Positions 1-7,086 of a stretch of 64,000 nt of DNA are shown in pieces (the first letter of the stretch is position 1; each line of letters opens with the position of its first letter). Both the position numbers and the translations under genes were made by a program. This stretch comes from Paucibacter sp. Y2R2-4 (lineage in GTDB: Bacteria > Pseudomonadota > Gammaproteobacteria > Burkholderiales > Burkholderiaceae_C): assembly GCF_025717535.1 (NCBI RefSeq), contig NZ_JAJIRO010000001.1, positions 1,364,001 through 1,428,000 on the forward strand, read 5' to 3'. The notes below the pieces were generated by a model, which was not told the origin of the DNA, ran no database searches, and worked only from the letters and a program-made list of their open reading frames with translations.

Positions 1-13
1 CACACCGAATAAT

Positions 14-89
14 TCCTCGATAGCTCAGTCGGTAGAGCGCCGGACTGTTAATCCGTAGGTCCCTGGTTCGAGCCCAGGTCGAGGAGCCA
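14..89 (+). tRNA. tRNA-Asn (GTT)
   Basis: A complete cloverleaf can be drawn: the acceptor stem TCCTCGA pairs with TCGAGGA, the anticodon loop is CTGTTAA with anticodon GTT, the T loop is TTCGAGC and CCA is encoded at 87-89. The 3' end coincides with the left boundary of the prophage, and the antisense strand of positions 48-89 encodes the end of the serine recombinase. No terminator follows on the + strand; the likely original one lies beyond the prophage at 48714-48745. Confidence 0.97.
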
Positions 90-1625
90 ACTATGCTCAC
101 TGCGAACCGAATTCCCGTCCATCTGGATGAGGCATTCGGGCTTGTAGTGAACTATCACCTCAGTCCCCTGCACCACGATCATTTCAGCGATCGAGGCCAC
201 AAAAGCCCGCAGGATCTTGGGGTCATCACATTGAGTCACGGTCGCGCGGAAGATTTCCGCCGCGTCTTCTGCACTGACTTCAATCGTGCCAACCATAGGT
301 TCTTCTTCGTTCTCAATTGAGACCAGCGCCGCCTCGATCTTGGCGATTTGCTCATTGAGCTGTTTGATGCGTGGCCCCAGCTCATTGACGCCAGGCGCGT
401 CAGCCCCGCCGGTTTCGATCACGTCATAGAGCTTTGAGCGACGGTTCTCGGCTGTGCGCAGCTCGAGGACAAGCGCCGTGCGTCGGGCGGCCCGATCCTT
501 GACCCAGCGGCCGGCAGCATCGTCCAGCTGGTCGAGCACGGCCTGGATGGTCTGGCGGCTCAGCAGCTTGTCCAGCAACTGGTCCAGCAGCCAGGGGTCG
601 AATTTGTCAGCCCTGACATTCTTGAACTCGCAGCGCTTGCCCTGGAGATGGCCCCGGCAGGCGTAGTAGCTGTACAGCTTGGCGCCGCGGCCGGTACCGG
701 TTTGCACTTGCAGCGATGAATTGCAGATGCCGCAGCGCAGCAGGCCTGTGAAAACGTGCATGCTGGCCGGCGAGCCGGTCTCGGGTGTTGGCGCGCGTCC
801 ACTCAGGCCGGCTTGCACCAGGTTGAAGATTTCCGCGCTCACCAGGCCCTCATGGGCCTGCACGCGGATCCACTCTTCCTCGGGCCGGGGGGAGCGGGTC
901 TTCTTGTGCATGCGGTTGTAAATGACGGTCCCCATATAGGCCTCGCTCTTGAGCATGTAAAGGATGGTGCCCTTGGACCAGGGCCGGCCTCGCATCTTGA
1001 GGCCTTGTGCGTTGAGATCCAGTGCGATCAGCTTGGCACCAATGCCGCGCTGCGCGCTGTCGAAGATGCTGCGAACGATCGATGCATCTGGCTCGATCGG
1101 GATGAGTTTTCGGCGCTTGCCGTCTATGGCCGCCACGGCCTGATAGCCAAAAGGTACGTGTCCACCCATCCAATACCCCTCTCGCGCTGCTTTCATCATG
1201 CTGCGCTTGGTGTCGGCGCTGACCTGGCGGCTATAAGACTCATCGACCACCTGCTGAAAGCTGTCAAGCATCCAGCCCTCATGCGACTCGAGGTCAATGT
1301 TGCCTTGGGCATAGATCAGCTTGGTGCGGTAGCTGACCAGCTCGCGCTTGTAGCTGATGGCGTCATGCTGATCTCGCGCGAAACGGCTGGAGCTCCAGCA
1401 GATGAGGTAATCCACATCACCAAGCGCGCACCGATTGATGGCTGTCCGGAAGCCCGGCCGCGCATCTGTGGTGCCCGATATCCCCTCATCCCGAAAGACA
1501 TGCAGCACGGCAGCGCCAAGGCCCTCCGCTTTTGTCCTGCAGGCCTGGATTTGGCTGTCGATGGATAGGCCCTCATCGGCCTGCCGGTCAGTGCTGACTC
1601 GGGCGTAAATGACGGCGCGCTTCAT
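48..1625 (-). CDS. Large serine recombinase (phage integrase)
   Basis: A 525-residue site-specific recombinase expected to integrate and excise the prophage. It has an N-terminal resolvase domain with the catalytic serine at residue 11 in YARVSTDRQ, a recombinase domain at roughly 150-270, a zinc ribbon with Cys 298, 301, 323 and 332, and a coiled-coil segment around 365-440. This is the usual layout of large serine integrases. The last 13 residues (WLLDLGSNQGPTD) are read from the antisense strand of tRNA-Asn, so the gene spans the attachment site and its natural C-terminus is different in the excised phage. Its ATG overlaps the end of the upstream regulator gene by 4 bases, so the two are probably co-translated. 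Confidence 0.93.
   Translation of the reverse strand: MKRAVIYARVSTDRQADEGLSIDSQIQACRTKAEGLGAAVLHVFRDEGISGTTDARPGFRTAINRCALGDVDYLICWSSSRFARDQHDAISYKRELVSYRTKLIYAQGNIDLESHEGWMLDSFQQVVDESYSRQVSADTKRSMMKAAREGYWMGGHVPFGYQAVAAIDGKRRKLIPIEPDASIVRSIFDSAQRGIGAKLIALDLNAQGLKMRGRPWSKGTILYMLKSEAYMGTVIYNRMHKKTRSPRPEEEWIRVQAHEGLVSAEIFNLVQAGLSGRAPTPETGSPASMHVFTGLLRCGICNSSLQVQTGTGRGAKLYSYYACRGHLQGKRCEFKNVRADKFDPWLLDQLLDKLLSRQTIQAVLDQLDDAAGRWVKDRAARRTALVLELRTAENRRSKLYDVIETGGADAPGVNELGPRIKQLNEQIAKIEAALVSIENEEEPMVGTIEVSAEDAAEIFRATVTQCDDPKILRAFVASIAEMIVVQGTEVIVHYKPECLIQMDGNSVRSEHSWLLDLGSNQGPTD
83..90 (+). other. Putative attL core (GGAGCCAA)
   Basis: The last bases of the tRNA-Asn acceptor end plus the following A. 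The same 8 bases occur at 48700-48707 in the same orientation, and 10 of 11 bases match if three upstream bases are included. This is the only candidate direct repeat I could find at both prophage ends. It is short, which suits a serine recombinase better than a lambda-type integrase. Confidence 0.55.
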
Positions 1626-2641
1626 GCGGGCACTTTACCGGCCGCGGCCAGGCGCTTCAGATGACGATAGCTCAAGGTTTCACCCAGTTCAGTTTTGATC
1701 ATGGCGTAGATCTCGCGCGGCTTCAGGCCTGCGGCCACCAGTGTCTCGATGTAGCGGTTTCGTTGATATCGATCGAATGAGCGAACAGACCGCAGGCGCA
1801 GCTCGATCTGGTGGTTTCGATCGCGCAGCGATGGGTCGGAGGACCAGGCGCGCCAAAGCGCCACAAAGTCGTCATAGCCAACCAAGCGAGCCACGGACAG
1901 CCAAGAGGCGCTCAAGCCTATGTCGACCAGTTCGGCATGCCTCGGGTCAGCTTGGCCGCGTTGAGGGGCGCCAGGGCCTGTTTTGCAGGCCTGCGCGACG
2001 ATGGCTCGCTCCAGATGCCCTGGGAATAGGTCAGGCTTGTCTGGAGAGTGGGCTGTGCGGCGCAGCCGATCTTGTAAATAAGGGCTCAAGCCTGTGTCGC
2101 CATAGGCCGCAAAGCGCTTGTCTGACCAGCCTGAGCTCGCCACCTTTTTCACGGCCGTATAGCTCGTTTCATGGTCGCCCAGGTGTGAGCGCACCAGGCC
2201 ATGGATCTCGATCGGCGTCAGCCCCATGCCGGCCAGCCGCCGGATGTACAGATCCCGCTGCATGCGCTCGTACCAAAAGAAGTCGCGCAGGCGCAGAAGG
2301 ATCTGGCCATCCTCGGTCAGCACGCTCTTGTCGGCGGATAGGTGCCGCCACAAGGCCATGAACCGGTCAAAGCCGAGCAGCTGGGCGGCCGCCAGCCAAA
2401 TTTCCGACAAGCCGATCTCGGTCAACTCGACCAGGCGCGGCTCAAGCGCACCGGGCGCGATTTTCGAAAATTCTGGAGGGGTGCATTCATCCTGGTACCC
2501 ACCTCCCCCACCAGGGGGGACGGGGCGGGCCTGCCGAGCCCCCACCCGGGGTGCGGGGGTGGCGGCAGGGCCACCAGGCAGCTCAGGCCAGAGCTCAAGA
2601 TTTGCTCCAGCAGGTAAAGCACTGCGTGTTTGATGTGTCAT
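1622..2641 (-). CDS. Mor-like DNA-binding protein with duplicated domain
   Basis: A 339-residue protein of unknown function. After a Pro/Gly-rich N-terminus it carries two copies of a domain of about 100 residues (roughly 72-170 and 238-334). Each begins with an IGLS..WL..A.LLG..F.ALWR-type helix pair and ends in a helix-turn-helix-like segment (R..YI..L...GL.P.EI). The layout resembles a tandem Mor/C-type phage activator, but this is pattern recognition, not a proven family. The start at 2641 was chosen for the AAGGGGG ribosome-binding site; an upstream ATG at 2671 is less well placed. The 4-base overlap with the serine recombinase suggests a regulator or directionality partner of it. Confidence 0.7.
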   Translation of the reverse strand: MTHQTRSALPAGANLELWPELPGGPAATPAPRVGARQARPVPPGGGGGYQDECTPPEFSKIAPGALEPRLVELTEIGLSEIWLAAAQLLGFDRFMALWRHLSADKSVLTEDGQILLRLRDFFWYERMQRDLYIRRLAGMGLTPIEIHGLVRSHLGDHETSYTAVKKVASSGWSDKRFAAYGDTGLSPYLQDRLRRTAHSPDKPDLFPGHLERAIVAQACKTGPGAPQRGQADPRHAELVDIGLSASWLSVARLVGYDDFVALWRAWSSDPSLRDRNHQIELRLRSVRSFDRYQRNRYIETLVAAGLKPREIYAMIKTELGETLSYRHLKRLAAAGKVPA

Positions 2642-2877
2642 TGCATCCCCCTTGTCATAGAGCAGCACCACCCCATGGACTGCGCCTTTTGATAGACCAC
2701 GCAGTGCGCAAGCGCGGGGAGTATGTGTAAACCTCCCCGAGTTAGCCCGCTCTTGTTACAGTTTTGGGCGACACGCGAGAACGTCTCACGCCATCGATAA
2801 ACACTGTGTATTGCTCGCAGGCGCAGGGTCACGGAATAGGCGTTGTGTAATCCAGTCGGGGCGATGGACGGCCGCAT
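2638..2877 (-). CDS. Possible small hypothetical protein
   Basis: A 79-codon frame between the tyrosine recombinase and the Mor-like gene. It has an AGGAG ribosome-binding site about 10 bases before its ATG, and its TGA overlaps the next ATG as ATGA, the coupling seen between other genes here. Against it, the protein is basic, Cys-rich and matches nothing I recognise, and the stretch contains a motif shared with other intergenic regions (2679-2693). It could equally be a leader region. Confidence 0.28.
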   Translation of the reverse strand: MRPSIAPTGLHNAYSVTLRLRAIHSVYRWRETFSRVAQNCNKSGLTRGGLHILPALAHCVVYQKAQSMGWCCSMTRGMQ

Positions 2878-2888
2878 GTCTTGAGCTC

Positions 2889-3902
2889 CTACAGCCTTTT
2901 CAGCACTTCGGAAACTGGCGACTTGATCTTGCCCAGCGGGCCTGACTGGTCGAGCGCCTTGGTCTTGCGCCTGATCACCATCGAGTCATAGATGCCTGTC
3001 GACTTGGGGTCAGCGTGCCCGAGCAGCTCTTGCCGCATGATCACGTCCACGCCGTCCTCGCTCAGCTCCACACCGAACAAGTGCCGGATGGCGTGCGGGT
3101 GCCGCTCATGCGCAGGGATGCCGGCCGCCTCCCCGTAGGCCTGCATCATTCGCCACACCGCCTGGCGCGAGATCCGCACCGCTTCGCCTCGGTACTCGTC
3201 AGCCGGTACACGGGTGTTGCGCAGATTGACGAAAAGCACCTTATCCGGCCTGCCGGCCGCCTCTATATCTCGATCAAATCCGCGCAGGCCCTCATGATCC
3301 AAATAGATCCGCAGCAGCATCTCGGCCTCTTTGGGCACCGGCAATTGCCGCTCTTTCTCGCCCTTCTCGATCACGCGCACGACCAAACGCACCGCGCCCG
3401 ATATCTCAGCGTTTCGCAAGTCGCTCTCGTTCAGACTGACCAGGCCCGACACCCGAAGCCCGCAGCCGATCAAAAGAGCCAAGATTGACGCATCACGGAT
3501 CCCGGCCAGCGTATTCAGATCTGGCGCCCACATCAGCCGCTCCGCGTTAGCCAAGCTGAGCTGTTCCGGTAGCGGCTTGGCCGTCTTCGGGTGCCGCAGC
3601 TCTGCCGCTGGGTTATCGGTGCGCTGGCCCCGCAGCTGGGCCCAGTCATAGAAGCCCTTCACGGCGCTGATATACGGCTTACGCGATCGCGCCACCACGC
3701 CGCGCTTATGCAGCCAAATGCCGCAAAAGGCCTCCAGCGCTTCCGGCGTGATCTCGAGCAAGGGTTCCCCCTGCTGGAATTCCTGCAGCTTGGCCAGGCT
3801 CATCCGATAGGCCTCGACCGTCCTAGGCCTGCGCCCGAGTGAGCCTTGCAGATACGTGCAGAACCCGTCGACCGCTTCCAGGTCACTCATTTTCTCGGCC
3901 AT
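2889..3902 (-). CDS. Tyrosine recombinase, XerC/D-like
   Basis: A 337-residue site-specific recombinase. A SAM-like core-binding domain (about 5-105) is followed by a catalytic domain with Arg150 (GLRVSG), a Lys in the beta-hairpin region (about 183), His270-x-x-Arg273, His296 (LLGHAD) and the nucleophile Tyr305 (GIYDSM). All catalytic positions are present, so it should be active. It is the second recombinase of this prophage beside the serine integrase. It may resolve multimers, or belong to an older element, rather than act at the tRNA site. The repeat cluster at 4013-4314 lies directly upstream and could contain its binding sites. Confidence 0.9.
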   Translation of the reverse strand: MAEKMSDLEAVDGFCTYLQGSLGRRPRTVEAYRMSLAKLQEFQQGEPLLEITPEALEAFCGIWLHKRGVVARSRKPYISAVKGFYDWAQLRGQRTDNPAAELRHPKTAKPLPEQLSLANAERLMWAPDLNTLAGIRDASILALLIGCGLRVSGLVSLNESDLRNAEISGAVRLVVRVIEKGEKERQLPVPKEAEMLLRIYLDHEGLRGFDRDIEAAGRPDKVLFVNLRNTRVPADEYRGEAVRISRQAVWRMMQAYGEAAGIPAHERHPHAIRHLFGVELSEDGVDVIMRQELLGHADPKSTGIYDSMVIRRKTKALDQSGPLGKIKSPVSEVLKRL

Positions 3903-4012
3903 TTAATCAATCTCCCGGGAGGGGTGGCGTATTTCACGCGTGGATGCGTGGACACCCCATTTTATAACCATGCAAACCCAGTATTCATGCGGGTTTGCGG
4001 GCTTTTCCCAAA

Positions 4013-4314
4013 CCACGGGTTACCCGTGGATGACCGCCCCAACCCGTGGTTACAAAACTTACAGCATTCCCCAACCCGTGGATTTACTTTTGCTTTTATT
4101 TTCCCTCTCTTTCTCTCTTTCTCTAATTAAATCAAAGAGATAGAGATATAGAAGGATCAAAAAATCAAAAACCAATCAAAACCAAGACCCGAGTAAAAAA
4201 CAGGTCAACCCGTGGAAAAAACATAACAACCCGTGGACGCAAAAGTAATACCAATTCGGCCCGCTCATAGAGGAAACATAGGCAAAAGCTATAACCATCC
4301 ACGGGTCCACGGAT
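4013..4314. repeat. Iteron-like cluster of ACCCGTGG octamers around an AT-rich core
   Basis: Perfect copies of ACCCGTGG or its complement lie at 4013-4020, 4022-4029, 4042-4049, 4074-4081, 4208-4215, 4229-4236 and 4299-4306, with a one-mismatch copy at 4307-4314. The first two form the palindrome CCACGGGTTACCCGTGG. Between the two groups (4082-4200) lies a strikingly AT-rich stretch with a TCTCTTT/AAAGAGA inverted segment. The arrangement resembles a replication origin with initiator sites flanking an unwinding region, or a regulator/recombinase binding array. No protein partner can be assigned. Confidence 0.75.
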
Positions 4315-4617
4315 ATTTGCAGCCGCCACCGCTCCCATTTTGTAAAACTGAACACAGCGCCCGGCTTTGCCCTTGTTTTCCTCCCCGCAGGGGCTGACCC
4401 GCGTTCTAAATCGCATTGGGGGGTGCGGGGGAAAGGGGCCGAAGGGTGCGGCCGGCCTGGTCGCTCAAGTTGTAGGCCTGCGGTCAAGAGGGGAGGCAAG
4501 GCCTCCAGGCGGCCGCCGGCGGGCCTGGAGCAAGAGGGGCGAGGCTCAGGCAGCAGCTGGCCAGCGCGCGAGATCCGGGGCGATCTACAGAAAAGCGCAC
4601 TCCGGTAAAAATAACAC

Positions 4618-4645
4618 TTGCTTTTTCGTTTCGCGTAACGATAAT
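4618..4645 (+). promoter_or_regulatory. Candidate sigma-70 promoter for the DUF932 gene
   Basis: TTGCTT at 4618-4623, 16 bases, then GATAAT at 4640-4645, immediately after an AT-rich patch in otherwise GC-rich DNA. It would give a leader of about 65 bases containing the hairpin at 4682-4698. Confidence 0.4.
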
Positions 4646-4670
4646 ACAGGCCATGGGCAGCAAGAACGCA

Positions 4671-4708
4671 GCCCACCGACGCCGGCCGGATGCCGGTTCT
4701 CTACGGAG
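4671..4708 (+). promoter_or_regulatory. Hairpin leader upstream of the DUF932 gene (copy 1)
   Basis: GCCCACCG followed by a CCGGC/GCCGG hairpin and TTCTCTAC just before the ribosome-binding site. A closely similar leader precedes the next gene (5655-5695). The closing base pair is G-T here and G-C there, and the loop differs (CGGAT versus CGGTA), which is consistent with a conserved RNA structure. It could belong to a known cis-regulatory RNA class found before anti-restriction-type genes (the radC motif is one candidate), but this is untested. Confidence 0.45.
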
Positions 4709-4716
4709 ATTTCCTC

Positions 4717-5583
4717 ATGTTTGTTTCTACACTCGCCCACGACTTCACCATTGGCGCCCAACTTCGCCGCGCACAACAGCCTCTGACTGAGGACATGCTG
4801 CGCAAAATCGCGCCGTCTGTGTTTGCTGAGTCGGCCCATGACAGCCGCAGCGAGCGCTACGCCTACGTGGCCACAATGGAAATTCTGCGCGGCCTGTCCC
4901 GCGAGGGCTTTGAGGTCTACAGCGCCAAGCAAGCCACGGCCCGCAATGCCGACAAGGCCGGCCATACAAAACACATGCTCCGCCTGCGCCATCGTTCCAT
5001 GCAGGCCCTGGCCGTGGGTGATTCGGCCCCCGAAATCGTGCTGATTAACTCGCACGACGGCAGCAGCTCCTATCAGATGATGGGCGGCATGTACCGCTTG
5101 GCCTGCAATAACGGCCTGATGGTGCCCGATGGCGTCTGCCAAACCGTGCGCGTCCAGCACTCTGGCAAGATTCTGGACCGAGTCACGGAGGGCGCATATG
5201 AGGTGCTCGACGGTCTCACTCGAGTCATCGGCAGCCGCGATGAAATGCGGGCGCTGACACTCAACGAAGGCGAACAGCGCGCATTCGCTCAGGCTGCGGC
5301 GCTCTTGCGATTTGAACCCGCCGAAGGCACCGAAGCGCTGCCCGTCACACCTGAGCAAGTCAACCGAGCACGCCGCACCGAAGACCGCGCCGGCGACCTT
5401 TGGACCACGTTCAACCGCGTGCAAGAAAACGTGATCCGGGGCGGGCTGCGTGGGGCGACGGTCGACGCGAACGGCCGCCGTCAAGTGCGGCGCACGCGTG
5501 AAGTCAACGGCATTGACCAGGACGTGAAATTGAATCGCGCTTTGTGGACCCTGGCCGAAGAAATGCGCCGCTTGAAGGCCTAA
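4717..5583 (+). CDS. DUF932 family protein
   Basis: A 288-residue member of the DUF932 family, often found on plasmids, integrative elements and phages beside anti-restriction and replication genes; its biochemical role is not established. The family body is recognisable in SYQMMGGMYRLACNNGLMVPDG (given here only by its key stretch MYRLACNNGLM) in the middle of the protein. ATG 4717 was chosen because GGAG lies about nine bases upstream; an upstream ATG at 4690 falls inside the leader hairpin. It begins the rightward accessory block. Confidence 0.85.
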   Translation: MFVSTLAHDFTIGAQLRRAQQPLTEDMLRKIAPSVFAESAHDSRSERYAYVATMEILRGLSREGFEVYSAKQATARNADKAGHTKHMLRLRHRSMQALAVGDSAPEIVLINSHDGSSSYQMMGGMYRLACNNGLMVPDGVCQTVRVQHSGKILDRVTEGAYEVLDGLTRVIGSRDEMRALTLNEGEQRAFAQAAALLRFEPAEGTEALPVTPEQVNRARRTEDRAGDLWTTFNRVQENVIRGGLRGATVDANGRRQVRRTREVNGIDQDVKLNRALWTLAEEMRRLKA

Positions 5584-5654
5584 GCCCACCGCCTGGCCAA
5601 GCCCTCCCGGCCTGGTCAGGCATCAGAAAGGCGCAGTGATATAAACCCACAGTC

Positions 5655-5695
5655 GCCCACCGCGACCCGCCGCCGGCCGGTAGCCGGCTCTCCAC
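5655..5695 (+). promoter_or_regulatory. Hairpin leader (copy 2)
   Basis: CGCCCACCG followed by a GCCGGC/GCCGGC hairpin and TCTCCAC, matching the leader at 4671-4708. It is preceded at 5622-5637 by the dispersed motif ATCAGAAAGGCGCAGT and a possible TATAAA box (5640-5645), so this gene may have its own promoter. Confidence 0.45.
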
Positions 5696-5731
5696 TGCCG
5701 AACAGGCAGCACAAACCAACTGGAGATCACC

Positions 5732-5977
5732 ATGGCAAATTTTTACGCTTACAAGAAAGAAACGGATTCATCTGGCGCCGCGGTTTACAAGGAACTGCAA
5801 CTCCACCAGTTCCCCACCAAGACTGGGCGCGATGAATGGTGCGACAAGAACTCAGCGAAGGCCGTAAAGGCGTCAGAAATTCCCGCGCGTCACTTGAGCC
5901 TCTTCCGTCAGTTTGGCCGGTCCCGCCGTGCTGATGGTGGGTTCTGGGGAGTCGTGGATAGTGGCTCAAACTCATGA
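5732..5977 (+). CDS. Hypothetical small phage protein
   Basis: An 81-residue soluble, Lys/Ser-rich protein with no recognised family. TGGAG stands eight bases before the ATG, and a structured leader similar to that of the DUF932 gene precedes it, which supports it being a real gene. It is followed by a Rho-independent terminator at 6027-6049, so it probably ends a short transcription unit with the DUF932 gene. Confidence 0.7.
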   Translation: MANFYAYKKETDSSGAAVYKELQLHQFPTKTGRDEWCDKNSAKAVKASEIPARHLSLFRQFGRSRRADGGFWGVVDSGSNS

Positions 5978-6026
5978 ATCCCACTGCGGCTGCTAGTTGA
6001 GCCCCCCCAAAAAACCATCACCCCAC

Positions 6027-6049
6027 AAGCCCGCCCCGTGCGGGCTTTT
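6027..6049 (+). terminator. Rho-independent terminator
   Basis: Stem AAGCCCGC / GCGGGCTT with a five-base loop and a TTTT tail. It closes the DUF932 unit. Confidence 0.75.
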
Positions 6050-6073
6050 GACCTGTTAACTCATGAGGTCGTG

Positions 6074-6337
6074 ATGACAAGCAAACACTACGGATGGCAG
6101 AAGCGCTGGCGCGTGGATCTGGCCGCGCGCCAGGCCGTGCACGAAAGCGGCCTGATCGTGGAATACACCCAAGACCCCGCCGACCCGGCTGCATGGGATG
6201 GTGAGCTGCTGCCAGATCCTGCGGTGCATGCAGCGCTGATCGCAAAGCACGGCCCGCACAATATCGGCCCAATGATGGCCCGCCTCATGCGTGAGGCCGG
6301 GCAGATATACAAAGAGGCCCTCAATGACAGACACTAA
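6074..6337 (+). CDS. Hypothetical protein
   Basis: An 87-residue protein, unrecognised. ATG 6074 has GAGG at the right spacing; the in-frame GTG at 6038 lies inside the preceding terminator and was rejected. Its end overlaps the start of the next gene by 14 bases, indicating translational coupling with the RHH-type protein. Confidence 0.65.
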   Translation: MTSKHYGWQKRWRVDLAARQAVHESGLIVEYTQDPADPAAWDGELLPDPAVHAALIAKHGPHNIGPMMARLMREAGQIYKEALNDRH

Positions 6338-6590
6338 GCCCATGGCGAAGAGCGCGGCAGTATCCCCAGCCCCTGCAACCCGCGGCCGCCCGGTCACCGG
6401 CAAAGCCCTCAGCGGCGCCGATCGCTCCCGACTCCGGCGCGCCAAGCTGGCCGAAGAGGGCAAGCGGCAAATCAGCGGTGTGACCCTCAGCCCCGCAGCC
6501 GCTAACGCACTGACCCAGCTGAAGGCCCAAGGCCTGACGATTGACCAGGCCGTGAGCCGAGCCCTCGAGGCCCTCGCCCGGTCGATCTGA
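6324..6590 (+). CDS. Putative ribbon-helix-helix DNA-binding protein
   Basis: An 88-residue protein. The N-terminal half is basic and disordered-looking (RGRPVTGKALSGADRSRLRR). The C-terminal half (GVTLSPAAANALTQLKAQG...VSRALEAL) has the strand-helix-helix rhythm of RHH regulators. It overlaps the preceding gene. Start 6324 was chosen for the AGAGG upstream; ATG 6342 is an alternative. Its target is unknown. Confidence 0.6.
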   Translation: MTDTKPMAKSAAVSPAPATRGRPVTGKALSGADRSRLRRAKLAEEGKRQISGVTLSPAAANALTQLKAQGLTIDQAVSRALEALARSI

Positions 6591-6630
6591 GCCCCTGCCG
6601 GGAGGCAAAAAGGGCCGATCTGACCCCTAG

Positions 6631-6673
6631 CACCATTCCGGAATCACCCCGAGCACTACTCCGGAATGTGGTG
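6631..6673. repeat. Inverted repeat around ATTCCGGAAT
   Basis: CACCATTCCGGA (6631-6642) and its near-complement TCCGGAATGTGGTG (6660-6673) flank 17 bases. Each arm contains the CCGGAAT/ATTCCGG core. It has no T-run, so it is more likely an operator than a terminator. It lies between the RHH gene and the zinc-ribbon gene. Confidence 0.45.
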
Positions 6674-6762
6674 GGCTTTAGCCCTGCAAAACACCGCTGA
6701 CCTTATGCGTTACCCTACTGCGCCTTTCATGCAAAGGCGCAATCAAACAAAAGGGGGAATCC

Positions 6763-7086
6763 ATGGCGCTCATCACTTGCCCAGATTGCAAGGCACAAGT
6801 CAGCACTGATGCTTCTAAATGCCCGCATTGCGGCGCTCGAACCAAACCCAAGAGCAAAGTTTGGATGTGGGTATTGGGCGCCCCTTTGGCCTTGTTCGTG
6901 TTCTTCGCAATAGTGGGCAGCAACAGCCCTGATGCTGACGCAAAGCGGCAGGCGAGGGCCGTGATCGACGTCTGCATGTCTGACATGAAAGACCCGCTGA
7001 AGCCAGCTCAAACAAGAGAGGCTGCGCGCTGGATGTGTGAACGACTGCGCGACGATTTTGTTCGCAAGTATGGCGTTCAGCCCTAA
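6763..7086 (+). CDS. Zinc-ribbon membrane protein
   Basis: A 107-residue protein. The N-terminal zinc ribbon has CPDC and CPHC pairs (residues 6-9 and 20-23), followed by one hydrophobic helix (about 33-52, WMWVLGAPLALFVFFAIV) and a charged C-terminal domain. It has a strong AGGGGG ribbon-binding spacing before the ATG, that is, a good Shine-Dalgarno. It is probably a lysogenic-conversion (moron) gene, as it lies alone at the end of the rightward block and is preceded by the motif ACTGCGCCTTTCAT (6717-6730). Its last bases overlap the convergent minor head gene. Confidence 0.75.
   Translation: MALITCPDCKAQVSTDASKCPHCGARTKPKSKVWMWVLGAPLALFVFFAIVGSNSPDADAKRQARAVIDVCMSDMKDPLKPAQTREAARWMCERLRDDFVRKYGVQP

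Larger units (their letters stand above)
3903..4716. other. 814-base non-coding divergent region
   Basis: It separates the leftward tyrosine recombinase from the rightward DUF932 gene. It contains the octamer cluster (4013-4314), then a very GC-rich stretch (about 4400-4590) in which I see no convincing gene, then a promoter and a hairpin leader for the DUF932 gene. Confidence 0.7.

Noticed and set aside
1-89. A long tRNA duplication at the right prophage end, as with lambda-type integrases
   Set aside because: Searched around 48.4-48.8 kb; only GGAGCCAA with weak flanks was found.
756-1568. Long rightward frame opposite the serine recombinase
   Set aside because: A reverse-frame shadow of high-GC coding DNA; the opposite frame has a complete family match.
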